This document shows, piece after piece, positions 9,975 to 19,278 of a DNA stretch of 64,000 bases. The position numbers were made by a program, and so were the translations under genes. Numbering within the stretch: position 1 is the first letter of the stretch; each line of letters opens with the position of its first letter. Below the pieces are notes generated by a model. That model made no database searches and was not told where the DNA came from. It was given only the letters and a program-made list of their open reading frames with translations. Origin of the DNA: Bacteroidaceae bacterium (GTDB lineage Bacteria > Bacteroidota > Bacteroidia > Bacteroidales > Bacteroidaceae); assembly GCA_017542145.1 (NCBI GenBank), contig JAFXXQ010000006.1:37002-101001 (forward strand), written 5' to 3'.

Positions 9975-12665
9975 TCACTTCAACCTGAACGATGCCTTCA
10001 GCAGCAGGTTGCCGGGACGGATGGCGTAGGCGGAGTAGTAGGTGTTAATGGCGTTGTGGTAGGCGGTGACGTAGCTGCGGGTGTTGAAGATATTACCGCA
10101 GGTCAACGTCCATGTCGTGCGCTTCCATTTGTAGCTCAGGGCGGCGTCGGTGAGCGAGAAGGTCTTGTCGTCGCCCACGGTGGCGCTGTTGTAGTAGAAC
10201 TCGTGAGCCAGCGTCATGTCGAAACCCGCAAACAGCGGCAGGTTCAGCGAAAAGCGGTTGGTGCTGGCACGTACGGGTGTCAGCGTCTCGCCGTCGCGCG
10301 TATGGCTCTGGTTGGTGCCGTACGAGCCCTTCCAGTCTATCAGCAGGCGCCGCGTAATCTGCATGGAGAGAGCGCCCGTCACATTCAAGCCATTTGAAAC
10401 GGCATCAACAACCATGTTTTGCTGCAGGTATTGCGATGTGCCTATGGCGTACTCCACCCCTGCCTTCAGCAGCAGTTTCTTCCAGTCGAAGCCCTTGCTG
10501 ATGTCGCCCGTCATCGACACGCGCTGCGATGTGGTGGGCATCTCTATCATCGTTGTCGTAGCCATCAGACTATTCTCATCCGCGAAACTCTGTCCGTAGA
10601 GCACCTCGCTTTGGCTGCGCGAGTAGCGCACGCCCGCTCCGGCAAAGAACATGCTGAAGATGTCCTTGTACGAGACGTTCAGGCTGGCCGTCTGCGTTGC
10701 ACTGCACGCGATGCGGCTGTCGTAGCGTGTCAGCGTGCGGTAGTTGCGCAGTATATAGCCGCCGTAGAGCGTCGAGGGCGATCCCGTCTGATACGTCTTT
10801 CCCACGCTGGCGTTGAGCGTCCAACCCGTGGCAGGTTCATATTGCACCGAGGCCGTGGGTTGCAGCCACACACGCACCAACCCCTTGTCTGCTCCTTCGC
10901 GCAGACGGTCGTGATAGTTCAGCCAGTTGTACGACAAAGGCAGCGCCAGCGATGCCTTCACCCGCCGCATCTGGTAAGACAAATCCGCTGACACCATCCC
11001 GCGGAAATGCTGAAAGACGCTGTTATTGGCGTAAAGGTTTGAATTTGATGGCTGATGTATGATGTATGATGGCTGATGGCTTGTCTGCCAGTCCAGCTCC
11101 GACGTCATCTGCTGGTTCTGGTAATAGACCGTGGCGCGAGGCGTGAACTTGACATTGCCCAGTGTGAAGGCCGACAGCAGCGCCAGCGTGCTGTTCACTG
11201 TCAATGTACTTGTCGTCATCTCCTGACACTGACGTGCCCGCTCGTCGACTTGTTGACTGGTAGACTCGTTCGTTGACCTTTCTACTGTCAGCCTGCTCGG
11301 TGACGATGCATAGCCGATGTTCGTGCGCGTCTCGAAGCCCTTGCCGCTCTCCGTGCGGTGGATGTAGTGGAACACGTCTCCGATACTGACCGACGGCTGG
11401 CTGAGTGCCTGTTCTACGCGGTCGGGCGTCAGGATGATGCCTTCGCTGCGCCCCCGCTGACCTGCCACGCGTAGGTAATTGTTCACGTAGCGCATCTTCT
11501 CGTTCAGGTTGTAGCGCACCTCTCCCTCCACGAGGTCCGTCCGTCGGACGGACGCCATCTGCTCGGTGATGACGCGCGTGCCTGTGCCCGGCAGCAGATA
11601 GGCCGTCTCAGCATAGCTGTCGCGGTTCTCGCGGTCGGTATAGCCGATGACGTTTACGTTCAGCTGCGCCGACTCGCCCAGCTTGAAGAGGTTGTTCACT
11701 GTGGCGGCGTGCGAGTCGTTGCGCAGCCAGCGCTCCTTGCCGATGCCTGGCGGCGTGGGCATGCGCAGCGACAGGTAACTCTCTACCGAAGGCATGGACG
11801 AGGCGTTGAACTGTGTCAGCTCACGCGTCAGGTCATGCCCGGCGTTGTTGCTCTTCAGCGTAGTTATATTTTGAAAAGTCCTCCCGAAGAACATCCCCGC
11901 CAGCTCCACATCACGAAGTAAAAGTAAAGCGGAGTCCCGCTGAAGCCCTCCTGCCACTCTTGCATTCATGGAGAAGGTGCCCTTGGCCTCGGGCTTCAAC
12001 TTCAGGTTGATGGCGGCGCGGTCGGAGAACTGCACATCCTCCAGCGCCCGCACGGGCTGGTGGTTCTCCAGCACCTGCACGGTGGCCACGTCCCGCGCGG
12101 CGATGTTGTTCGTGGCGATGCCGTAGCGCCCCTGCAGCAGGTCGAGGTTCTCGATGTAGAACTTGTTGATGCCCTTGCCCTGATAGGTTATTTCGCCCGA
12201 TTCCTTCACGTCGATGCCCGGCATCTTCTTCAGCACGTCGCCGATGACCTGGTCCTTCTCCGAGGCGAAGGCCGAGACGGCGTAGTTGATGGTATCCTTG
12301 CCGCCCCACATTTTCTGTTCGTTCACCACCACCTCGCGCAGCTCAGTCACCTTTTCGCCCACGGTGAAATCCACCGTCTGCGAACGGTTGGCAATGTCGC
12401 GGCTCACCTGCTCCACGTTCAGGCCGAACACCTTCAGCGTCAGACTGTCCGTGCCCGCTGCCGTCTCAATGGCGAAGCGGCCGTCGTCGTCAGTGAACGT
12501 AAAGCCGATGACATTCTCCGACCCCTTCGGCATCAGCACCACCGACACGTCCGCCAGCGCCTCGCCCTTCGTGGTGGTCACCCTGCCGCTCAACTTTGTC
12601 TGCGCCGCAGCGTCGGTTATTATCATTGTCAACACCAGAAAGGACAAAAAGGGTTTCCGTCTCAT
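9975..12665 (-). CDS. TonB-receptor-like outer-membrane beta-barrel protein
   Basis: Outer-membrane protein of 896 residues with signal peptide (cleavage near AAA-Q at about residue 22). A carboxypeptidase-regulatory-like domain follows (SGRVTTTKGEALADVSVVLM), then a plug-like region (VIGDVLKKMPGIDVKESGEI, INKFYIENLDLLQG) and a long beta-barrel. Such barrels are often encoded beside GLPGLI proteins in Bacteroidota; the substrate is unknown. It is the last gene of the nine-gene cluster, 65 bp after the preceding GLPGLI gene, and that gap holds GTTGAC repeats. Two stretches look like in-frame simple-repeat insertions: STNESTSQQVDE (nt 11229-11290) and SHQPSYIIHQPS (nt 11040-11088). Confidence 0.85.
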   Translation of the reverse strand: MRRKPFLSFLVLTMIITDAAAQTKLSGRVTTTKGEALADVSVVLMPKGSENVIGFTFTDDDGRFAIETAAGTDSLTLKVFGLNVEQVSRDIANRSQTVDFTVGEKVTELREVVVNEQKMWGGKDTINYAVSAFASEKDQVIGDVLKKMPGIDVKESGEITYQGKGINKFYIENLDLLQGRYGIATNNIAARDVATVQVLENHQPVRALEDVQFSDRAAINLKLKPEAKGTFSMNARVAGGLQRDSALLLLRDVELAGMFFGRTFQNITTLKSNNAGHDLTRELTQFNASSMPSVESYLSLRMPTPPGIGKERWLRNDSHAATVNNLFKLGESAQLNVNVIGYTDRENRDSYAETAYLLPGTGTRVITEQMASVRRTDLVEGEVRYNLNEKMRYVNNYLRVAGQRGRSEGIILTPDRVEQALSQPSVSIGDVFHYIHRTESGKGFETRTNIGYASSPSRLTVERSTNESTSQQVDERARQCQEMTTSTLTVNSTLALLSAFTLGNVKFTPRATVYYQNQQMTSELDWQTSHQPSYIIHQPSNSNLYANNSVFQHFRGMVSADLSYQMRRVKASLALPLSYNWLNYHDRLREGADKGLVRVWLQPTASVQYEPATGWTLNASVGKTYQTGSPSTLYGGYILRNYRTLTRYDSRIACSATQTASLNVSYKDIFSMFFAGAGVRYSRSQSEVLYGQSFADENSLMATTTMIEMPTTSQRVSMTGDISKGFDWKKLLLKAGVEYAIGTSQYLQQNMVVDAVSNGLNVTGALSMQITRRLLIDWKGSYGTNQSHTRDGETLTPVRASTNRFSLNLPLFAGFDMTLAHEFYYNSATVGDDKTFSLTDAALSYKWKRTTWTLTCGNIFNTRSYVTAYHNAINTYYSAYAIRPGNLLLKASFRLK

Positions 12666-12686
12666 CGTTCTTTATCTTTAATTTAT

Positions 12687-12720
12687 ACTTGTTGACCTGT
12701 TGACTCGTTGACTGGTTGAC
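12687..12720. repeat. GTTGAC-type short tandem repeat, four units
   Basis: ACTTGTTGACCTGTTGACTC, followed by two more GTTGAC words at the same 8-9 base spacing, fills the gap between a GLPGLI gene and the barrel gene. It is the longest intergenic example of this family in the window. Confidence 0.75.
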
Positions 12721-12730
12721 CCCAAAGAAT

Positions 12731-13546
12731 CTATTCCCGTTCGAGGGGGTTATAAGGACGGGGTTTGGGCACATGGTTCGGGTCGGTACTCCTGTTCATG
12801 GCTTGGTTGACGAAAAGATAGAGGTCTTCGTGCATCAGCCTTATCATTTTCTGTATCCTACTATGGGAAGTCTTTACATAGTGCCAATTGTACATGACAA
12901 TGGGCTCTGGCTTTTTCAACTTCTCGATACCCACGCAATTAAAGACGTAGTGTAACTGTGTATCGTAAGCCTCGAGTATCATCCCAGGCAGACCTCCCAA
13001 CTTCCACGGACCATTGGAAATGGGTATCTCCGTCGTAAACCAGGCCGTATAGTCACGACCGAGAAAAGACGTGGTGGCCTTCTGGCATTTATACCCGTGT
13101 ATCTGTTTGAAGTCCGACGAAAACGTCCACATCTGCACGGGTAAGTCTTCTTCATAGATATATACATCACGTGGCATCCACACACGGGTCGTTACAGACA
13201 TTTTCTTCTTCTCCATGTTCTTATAAACCTCTGTCGCCCCTAATCCTCGGCTTTCATCCGTGCTTGCACGTCCCTTTTTCAGTTCGGGATGAGGAGGATA
13301 GTTGTTGAAGAATTTGGAGTATTTAGGACCCGTTAGCAGTATTAGGTTATTGACGACCTTTTCTTTTGTAATGGTGTCAACGATGCATGTCAGCTTATAC
13401 GAGAACTTATATTCAGCCTCATCCAAGACATCGTATTTATCTATTTCATATCCCTGACTCCCAAGCGGAGCAACTCCAGCAGGTCCTTGGGCAAGGCTGC
13501 TCGCCGTAAACATCAGCACGGCAATGAATGGTAGTGTACGTTTCAT
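12731..13546 (-). CDS. GLPGLI family protein (copy 6)
   Basis: Secreted or periplasmic protein of 271 residues in the GLPGLI family (TIGR01200), function unknown. It has a signal peptide ending SSLAQ at residue 20, a YKFSYKLTCIVDT strand, DESRGLGATEVYK, the family motif as GPWKLGGLPGMILEA near residue 183, and the C-terminal tail PYNPLERE. Two cysteines shared by all six paralogues (HGYKCQKAT and CVGIEKLK) could form a disulfide. Only six bases separate it from the gene upstream, by the same TAA-ACAACT-ATG type of junction found between copies 3 and 4, which points to tandem duplication. Confidence 0.9.
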   Translation of the reverse strand: MKRTLPFIAVLMFTASSLAQGPAGVAPLGSQGYEIDKYDVLDEAEYKFSYKLTCIVDTITKEKVVNNLILLTGPKYSKFFNNYPPHPELKKGRASTDESRGLGATEVYKNMEKKKMSVTTRVWMPRDVYIYEEDLPVQMWTFSSDFKQIHGYKCQKATTSFLGRDYTAWFTTEIPISNGPWKLGGLPGMILEAYDTQLHYVFNCVGIEKLKKPEPIVMYNWHYVKTSHSRIQKMIRLMHEDLYLFVNQAMNRSTDPNHVPKPRPYNPLERE

Positions 13547-13552
13547 AGTTGT

Positions 13553-14380
13553 TTATTCCCGTTCGAGGGGATTGTAAGGCTCAGGTTTAGAATGTCCACT
13601 GCCATACATTCCGTTGGATACTGTTGCCAAGTACGAAAAGAAATCTTCGTGCATACGCCTAATCATGTTGTTTACATCCTTACGCGTTTTCTTTACGTAA
13701 TGCCATTTGTATTGCACAATTTCCTCTTTCTCCTTCAGCTTTTCTATTCCAATACATTCGAAAACAAAATGCCGTTGCATATCGTTGGCCTCCAGTATCA
13801 TGCCAGGCAGGCCGCCTAATTTCCACGGACCGTTATGAAGAGGAATCTCGTTGGTAAACCAAGCCTCATAGTTCCTTCCCAAATAGGTTGTCGTTGCCTT
13901 CCGGCAATTGTAACCGTAAATTGTCTTCTTATCGGATAGTACTTTCCATTTCTGTGTCGGAAGTTCTTCTTCATAAGTAAAAATGTCCGTTGATGGTATC
14001 CACACTCGCGTCGTCACCACCATTTTCTTTTTCTTCAAATCCTTATACACTTCCGTTGCCCCCAGCCCACGGCTCTCTTCGGTGCTCACCCCATCTGCAT
14101 GGGGATTACGTTTCACTTTGGGCTGAGGGGGATAAACGTTGAAAAACTTGGAGAACTTTGGCCCGACAAGCAATATCAGATTGTTCGTGATAGTCGTGTT
14201 TTCAACCGTATCAACGACGCACGTCAACTTGTAAGAGAACTTGTACTTTGCTTCGTCCAATACAGCATATTTGTCAATTTCTAAACCAGGGCATCCATAA
14301 GGCATAACTCCAAATGGACTCTGTGCAAGGCTGCTCGCCGTAAACATCAGCACGGCAATGAATGGAAGTGAATGTTTCAT
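13553..14380 (-). CDS. GLPGLI family protein (copy 5)
   Basis: A 275-residue secreted GLPGLI paralogue. Its first 20 residues (signal peptide ending SSLAQ) are almost identical to those of the neighbouring copy at both protein and DNA level, while the middle has diverged. It carries DESRGLG as TEESRGLGATEVYK, GPWKLGGLPGMILEA, the conserved cysteines in GYNCRKAT and CIGIEKLK, and the PYNPLERE tail. It follows the smaller retropepsin-like gene by 15 bases, so it is probably on the same transcript. Confidence 0.9.
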   Translation of the reverse strand: MKHSLPFIAVLMFTASSLAQSPFGVMPYGCPGLEIDKYAVLDEAKYKFSYKLTCVVDTVENTTITNNLILLVGPKFSKFFNVYPPQPKVKRNPHADGVSTEESRGLGATEVYKDLKKKKMVVTTRVWIPSTDIFTYEEELPTQKWKVLSDKKTIYGYNCRKATTTYLGRNYEAWFTNEIPLHNGPWKLGGLPGMILEANDMQRHFVFECIGIEKLKEKEEIVQYKWHYVKKTRKDVNNMIRRMHEDFFSYLATVSNGMYGSGHSKPEPYNPLERE

Positions 14381-14395
14381 TGTTTTACAAAAGGA

Positions 14396-15319
14396 TTATT
14401 TACTGGTTTTGTTCTTCTTTTTGAAATAGTGGTTGGGCTTGATGTAGAGGACGTCGTGACGGAAGTCGATGATCAGGTTGAAGCGTTTCATGACGGCCAT
14501 TCCCATCAATCCGTCGCCTTGATTCATAGAATATTCCTTGCCCACCCCGTTGCGGTCGTAGCGCAGGGGAACGTTGTTCAAAGTGAAAGGCCCCACCGCC
14601 AATGAGTCGGCTCTCCAGCGGACGTATTCGCTCAAGCCCGATTTCTGCACTTCCGTACTGCCCAAAGGCAACTTGGCGGCAAGCTCTTTTTTGAGGATGA
14701 TGCCCCAAAGGTTGCCCGTATCAAACACCACACTTGCCGACAGCTTTTGCCCCTCTGCGGGCGTGAAACCGCGGGCGTCCATCAGCCGAAGTCCCTTTTC
14801 GCCTTTCGTCAATCTAATGGCCGCATAACCCTCGTCCACAGGAATAGTGTCCAGAAAGCAGAGGGTGTTCGTTTCGAAGTCGACAGAGACAATCCGATCG
14901 TCAAAGAACGGATAGCCGATGATTCCGACGACATCAAAATCCTTCGTCAGATGCCTCGTAGGCAGTCGCGCTTCGTTAACCACCAGCACTTTCGTGTCCT
15001 TGAACATCAGAGGCGTTCCGTCGCCGACAACAATATTGACATTTCCTTTGTACTCAACACGATAGAAGGCCATTCTCATCGTCTGCGGCAGGCGAGTGAA
15101 CGAGGCAGTATCCAGCCGAGCAAACGAAACGCTGTCGAGAACCAACCCATTATCCGTTGCCCCTGTGTCCAGCATGAAAACGCCTTTCAAGGAATCGCCA
15201 ATCGATGCCTCCACGAAGATGCCCGGCCAATGCTCCGCCTCCCACAGCTTAGCCGTCTGGGCATTAGCGAGCAAAGCCGTCGCCAGCGGCACGAAGGATA
15301 ACAGGGCTTTCCGTTTCAT
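14396..15319 (-). CDS. Retropepsin-like aspartic protease, two DTG motifs
   Basis: A 307-residue exported protein, signal peptide cleaved near ANA-Q at residue 20. Two aspartic-protease active-site motifs are visible, DTGATDNG at residue 51 and DTGNLWG at residue 200, so one chain could form a complete pepsin/retropepsin-type active site. Hydrophobic strands and GIIGYPFFD (about 132-140) fit the family. It lies between a PDZ-containing homologue (19 bp upstream) and a GLPGLI gene (15 bp downstream). The substrate is unknown; periplasmic processing of cluster products is an inference from position. Confidence 0.8.
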   Translation of the reverse strand: MKRKALLSFVPLATALLANAQTAKLWEAEHWPGIFVEASIGDSLKGVFMLDTGATDNGLVLDSVSFARLDTASFTRLPQTMRMAFYRVEYKGNVNIVVGDGTPLMFKDTKVLVVNEARLPTRHLTKDFDVVGIIGYPFFDDRIVSVDFETNTLCFLDTIPVDEGYAAIRLTKGEKGLRLMDARGFTPAEGQKLSASVVFDTGNLWGIILKKELAAKLPLGSTEVQKSGLSEYVRWRADSLAVGPFTLNNVPLRYDRNGVGKEYSMNQGDGLMGMAVMKRFNLIIDFRHDVLYIKPNHYFKKKNKTSK

Positions 15320-15338
15320 AAGTTTATGATGAAAACGA

Positions 15339-16535
15339 TTATCTCCAATCTGCTCTTTTCTCCAGAACGACGTGCTTCATCTCGCCGCCCAGCCCTTTGA
15401 CATCCAACACCTGTACAGACTTTTCATAAATGCGAAGTTCTTCCTCCCACGTATAACTGGCGACGTTCCGTCCGTTTACGGCTGTGATAGTGTCGCCCAG
15501 CTCCATTCCCCCACGGGCCGCATCGCCGTCGTGAATTAACGAATGAACCACCCAACCCGGACCTATATCCGTACGGTTCTTGAATGTGTAATCATACGAG
15601 TTGTTTTCAGGAGAATCAGCCTTGAAACGCTTGAGATAAAGGGCTTTGTTCTGGACATCAACTACTAGATTGTAGGACGACCAAATACGGTTTCCTATCA
15701 ACCCTAAATACATTTTCTCATCGCCAAGAGAACCGACTCCGTCAGGCGTATATTGAATTGTTTTGTCCTTAATGGTGTCGCCTCCCAAAACGATGTAGTC
15801 CGACTTCATCCTGATGTTGGAAACATTCGTCTGATTGCCAAGGCCATTCCGCATGACATCACAGACAGATCTTTTGCCGGGAATCGAATCCATCTGAAAT
15901 TTTTCGGCCGCTGCAGCCGTGAAGTGAACAACCCCAGGACTTCCTGTGTCCATCAGATAGGTTCCCTTAATGCTTCTTCCTCCGACCATCACCTCAGCCT
16001 CCATCAGAATTCTGTTTTGTTCGAACTGAATGGGTATTCTTTCGTAGCCCTCAAGGTTCGGATTATCCTTCTTGTAGAGTTTCATGAAAGAATGCTCATA
16101 ATTGAGCTCAAAGGGATACTGGTAAATATCCTTCAGACCCGAAATGCCGTCAGCATACCGCCCGGCTATATCCCTCAACTGATAGATGGGAATCACTTGA
16201 TGGGATTCCCTATGATTCCCGAAGCTGACTTCTGTCGGTTTCTTAATGGTGAAGATAGCCTGAACGATGGTTCTGCCTGCATTACCTCCTGAACTCGCAC
16301 GCCCGTTAACTTTAGGTTTCCAGTTCGACTGCGTCAGAAACACACTGTCAACCCCAAAGATATTGGCGGCACCCGTATCGAACACCACATGACAATCTAC
16401 GGAATCATTAACCGTTGCCTGTACGAACAGATGATTCCTGTGCAAGAAGGGAATGCTGTCATTCTGCAAAGCCCCTTGCGCAAAGCAGTTTTCAGCAAAC
16501 GCCAGCGCTGCGATGATAAATAGCTTTCGTTTCAT
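15339..16535 (-). CDS. Retropepsin-like aspartic protease with C-terminal PDZ
   Basis: Exported protein of 398 residues. The start chosen is the ATG at 16535 (MKRKLFIIAALAFAENCFAQ), because the frame upstream is made of GTTGAC-repeat sequence and the signal peptide begins here. Two DTG motifs (VVFDTGAAN at residue 53, LMDTGSPG at residue 196) mark a two-lobed aspartic protease. Residues about 325-395 form a PDZ-like domain (DAARGGMELGDTITAVNGRNV), which usually binds C-termini of partners. All six cluster GLPGLI proteins end in a shared PYNP(L/I)E tail; recognition of that tail by this PDZ is speculation worth testing. Confidence 0.8.
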   Translation of the reverse strand: MKRKLFIIAALAFAENCFAQGALQNDSIPFLHRNHLFVQATVNDSVDCHVVFDTGAANIFGVDSVFLTQSNWKPKVNGRASSGGNAGRTIVQAIFTIKKPTEVSFGNHRESHQVIPIYQLRDIAGRYADGISGLKDIYQYPFELNYEHSFMKLYKKDNPNLEGYERIPIQFEQNRILMEAEVMVGGRSIKGTYLMDTGSPGVVHFTAAAAEKFQMDSIPGKRSVCDVMRNGLGNQTNVSNIRMKSDYIVLGGDTIKDKTIQYTPDGVGSLGDEKMYLGLIGNRIWSSYNLVVDVQNKALYLKRFKADSPENNSYDYTFKNRTDIGPGWVVHSLIHDGDAARGGMELGDTITAVNGRNVASYTWEEELRIYEKSVQVLDVKGLGGEMKHVVLEKRADWR

Positions 16536-16566
16536 TATTCTTTTTTTACTTGTTGACATAAGACTT

Positions 16567-17379
16567 CTATTCCTTTTCGAGGGGGTTATAGGGACGGGGA
16601 CTATAGACGGGCTTGTGATTTTGGGGTTGGATGATGCTGCTCAGGTAGGCATCCATATCGTCGCACATTCGCTTGATGAGCCTGTTTACCTCTTCGCGCG
16701 TTGTCCTGACATAGTGCCAATCGTATTTCACGATAGGTACTTTGTCTTTCAGTTTCTCTATCCCTATGCAGTCAAAGACGTAATGCCTCTGGACGTCGTT
16801 TGCCTCCAATATCATCCCAGGCAGGCCGCCCAGTTTCCAAGGGCCGTTGGGGATGGGAATCTCCAGCGTGTACCACGCTTCGTAATCGCGGCCCAGATAG
16901 CGCGACGTGGCCTTTTGGCAGCTGTAGCCGTATATCTGCCTTGTGTCATCCGTGATTGTCCACGACTGCCGAGGCAGTTCTTCCTCGTAGAGAAAAACAT
17001 CCTTAGGCATAAACACGCGTGTGGTTACAGCCATCTTCCTGCGTCTGAAATCCTTGAACACTTCCGTTCCTCCCAATCCGCGGCTCTCGTCAGGTTTGGC
17101 GACGCCCGATTCCAGTTCCGGATGGGGAGGATAGAGGTTGAACATCTTGGAGGCGTCCTTCCCTATCAAAAGGACAAGCCTGTTCTCGACTTTTTCCACC
17201 TTCTCCGTATCAACGATGCACGTCAGCCTGTACGAAAACTTGTATAGGGCACTATCAACAACGGCGTACTTGTCGGTTTCCAGTCCCCGTGCACCCAACG
17301 GAGTAACCCCGTTAGGCCCTTGGGCAAAGCTGCTCGCCGCAAACATCAGCACGGCAATGATAGGTAGTGTACGCTTCAT
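16567..17379 (-). CDS. GLPGLI family protein (copy 4)
   Basis: A 270-residue exported GLPGLI paralogue with signal peptide ending SSFAQ, LTCIVDT, DESRGLGGTEVFK, GYSCQKATSRYLGRDY, GPWKLGGLPGMILEA, CIGIEKLK and the C-terminal PYNPLEKE. It lies 31 bp upstream of the PDZ-protease gene and six bases after copy 3, with the same short junction as copies 5 and 6. Start at ATG 17379, supported by the strongly conserved signal peptide. Confidence 0.9.
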   Translation of the reverse strand: MKRTLPIIAVLMFAASSFAQGPNGVTPLGARGLETDKYAVVDSALYKFSYRLTCIVDTEKVEKVENRLVLLIGKDASKMFNLYPPHPELESGVAKPDESRGLGGTEVFKDFRRRKMAVTTRVFMPKDVFLYEEELPRQSWTITDDTRQIYGYSCQKATSRYLGRDYEAWYTLEIPIPNGPWKLGGLPGMILEANDVQRHYVFDCIGIEKLKDKVPIVKYDWHYVRTTREEVNRLIKRMCDDMDAYLSSIIQPQNHKPVYSPRPYNPLEKE

Positions 17380-17385
17380 CGTTGT

Positions 17386-18219
17386 TTATTCCCGTTCGAT
17401 TGGGTTGTAGGGCGTTTTCCTGTTACTGGCTGTGCTATCAAGTTGGCCTTCCAATTGTGGAGAGTGGTATATTACATAGGCATATCCATCGTCGTGCATC
17501 CACTTGATGAGCTTGTTCAGTTCCTCGCGAGTGGTTTTTTCGTATTTTTTATAGTAATTGTATTTGACGATTGGCACCTTCTCTTTCAGTCGCTGGGCGC
17601 CCGTACATTCGAACACATAGTGCTGCTCGGAATCGGAAACGTTCAGAATCATCCCGGGCAGTCCGCCGAACTTCCAAGGGCCGTTCTGGACGGGGATGTC
17701 CTTCGTGAACCAAGCGGTGTAGTTGCGGCCGAGGAACGATGTGGTGGCTTTCTGGCACGTGTAACCCAATATCTTCCGCTTCTCGCGGGAAATCTTCCAC
17801 GTCTGTTTGGAAAGTGCTTCCTCATAGATGAACGGTTGGCTGGGCGTCGTCAGCTTGACGGTTACCGTCTCCTTGCCCTCCTTCAGGTTCTTGAAAACCT
17901 CCGTTCCGCCCAACCCGCGGCCTTCCGTCCATATCTTTTCGCCAGCTCTCATTTTATCAGGATTCTGCTCTGGTTCTGGCCAGATGCTCTCTGTCTTCAC
18001 AAAATCTTTGCTCGCCAATACGATGAGGTCGTTTTCAAACCTCTCTCCTTTCTTCACATCGCGAAGGAAATGGAGTTTAAAGGTGAACTTGTACTCCGCA
18101 CTATCGAGCACAGTGAAGTTCTGTCTGGAGAACGGTATTATTTTATGAGTGCCTTGGGCACCCGCCATTGACACAGACGCTACCAGCGCCGTCAATAAAG
18201 AGAAAATGTGTCGTTTCAT
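17386..18219 (-). CDS. GLPGLI family protein (copy 3)
   Basis: A 277-residue exported GLPGLI protein, clearly different from copies 2 and 4-6. The signal peptide (MKRHIFSLLTALVASVSMAG) is unrelated to theirs, and it lacks the cysteine of the LTCIVDT strand (it reads LHFLRDV). It keeps EGRGLGGTEVFK, GYTCQKATTSFLGRNY, GPWKFGGLPGMILNV, CTGAQRLK and the PYNPIERE tail. A 225-bp repeat-rich gap separates it from copy 2 upstream, the only long gap in the cluster. Confidence 0.88.
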   Translation of the reverse strand: MKRHIFSLLTALVASVSMAGAQGTHKIIPFSRQNFTVLDSAEYKFTFKLHFLRDVKKGERFENDLIVLASKDFVKTESIWPEPEQNPDKMRAGEKIWTEGRGLGGTEVFKNLKEGKETVTVKLTTPSQPFIYEEALSKQTWKISREKRKILGYTCQKATTSFLGRNYTAWFTKDIPVQNGPWKFGGLPGMILNVSDSEQHYVFECTGAQRLKEKVPIVKYNYYKKYEKTTREELNKLIKWMHDDGYAYVIYHSPQLEGQLDSTASNRKTPYNPIERE

Positions 18220-18227
18220 TGTTCCTT

Positions 18228-18444
18228 GTCTTTAATTCCTAATGAAATTAGAACTAAAACTTTGAACTAAAACTAAAACTTTTGAATAGCTTTGGTGTGC
18301 GACATGCAGGACATTTGACTTCGTCTTTTCTTGTCGCGACTCGGCCAATCAAACGAGTTTGTTGGCGCTCGCTGCTCCAAGAATTCTCAAGTTTTAGTTT
18401 TAGTTTTTGGTTTAAGTTTTTCATTCCTAATTCCTAATTATTTC
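18228..18444. repeat. Repeat-filled gap within the GLPGLI cluster
   Basis: The gap holds a REP-like hairpin (minus orientation, about 18333-18378: CGGCCAATCAAAC / GTTTGTTGGCG). It is flanked by inverted arms rich in AACTAAAACT on the left (about 18250-18283) and AGTTTTAGTTTT on the right (about 18389-18412). CCTAATTCCTAATT closes the right side. The layout is that of a small non-coding mobile element. It may end or attenuate transcription between copies 2 and 3; no promoter is evident for the downstream genes. Confidence 0.7.
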
Positions 18445-19272
18445 CTACTCCCGTTCGAGGGGGTTGTAGGGCTCAGACTTGGAAGATACACGGCTGGTAC
18501 TGACTCTTCCCCATAAAACACCTGTTAAATAGGCCAAAGGATCATCGTGGAACTTTTCGATCACCTTTTGCAAATCCTTACGAGGTTTCTCCACGTAGTG
18601 CCAATCATATTTGACGATGGGTTCTGTCTTTTTTAGTTTCTCTATCCCCACACAGTCAAAGATGAAGTGGCGTTGTGTGTCGTAGGCTTCAAGTATCATG
18701 CCGGGCAGCCCGCCTAACTTCCACGGGCCATTGGAAATAGGAATTCCCGATGTAAACCATGCCTCGTAATTGCGCCCTAAATACCGTGTCGTGGCCTTCT
18801 GACAATCGTAGCCGTGGATTTGCTTGAATTCTGGGGTGAGTGTCCATGCCTGCATGGGGATGTCTTCCTCGTAAAAAAACACATCGGCACGTGGTTCAAA
18901 GATACGTGTAGTAACAGTCATTTTTTTATTACTATAATTTTTATAGACCTCAGTTGCACCCAGTCCCCGGCTTTCGTCGGTATGTACGCCCGTTGCACCC
19001 GGCTTCACTTCGGGATGAGGGGGATAAATGTTAAAGAACTTAGAATACGCTGTCCCTACGAGAAGAACCAAATTGTTGACGATAGACTTTTTTTCTACTG
19101 TATCTATTAAGCATGTCAGTTTATACGAAAACTTATATTCCGCCTCATCCAATACCGTGTATTTGTCCACACCTAAAAAGTCGCATTGTATCGGAAAAAC
19201 GCCACGTGGCCCTTGGGCAAGGCTGCTCGCCGCAAACATCAGTACGGCAATGAATGGAAGTATTTGTTTCAT
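18445..19272 (-). CDS. GLPGLI family protein (copy 2)
   Basis: A 275-residue exported GLPGLI paralogue: signal peptide ending SSLAQ, LTCLIDTVEKK, DESRGLGATEVYK, GYDCQKATTRYLGRNY, GPWKLGGLPGMILEA, CVGIEKLK and PYNPLERE at the C-terminus. Most similar to copies 5 and 6. Six bases separate it from copy 1, so the pair is co-transcribed. Its stop lies next to the repeat-filled gap. Confidence 0.9.
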   Translation of the reverse strand: MKQILPFIAVLMFAASSLAQGPRGVFPIQCDFLGVDKYTVLDEAEYKFSYKLTCLIDTVEKKSIVNNLVLLVGTAYSKFFNIYPPHPEVKPGATGVHTDESRGLGATEVYKNYSNKKMTVTTRIFEPRADVFFYEEDIPMQAWTLTPEFKQIHGYDCQKATTRYLGRNYEAWFTSGIPISNGPWKLGGLPGMILEAYDTQRHFIFDCVGIEKLKKTEPIVKYDWHYVEKPRKDLQKVIEKFHDDPLAYLTGVLWGRVSTSRVSSKSEPYNPLERE

Positions 19273-19278
19273 AATTTT

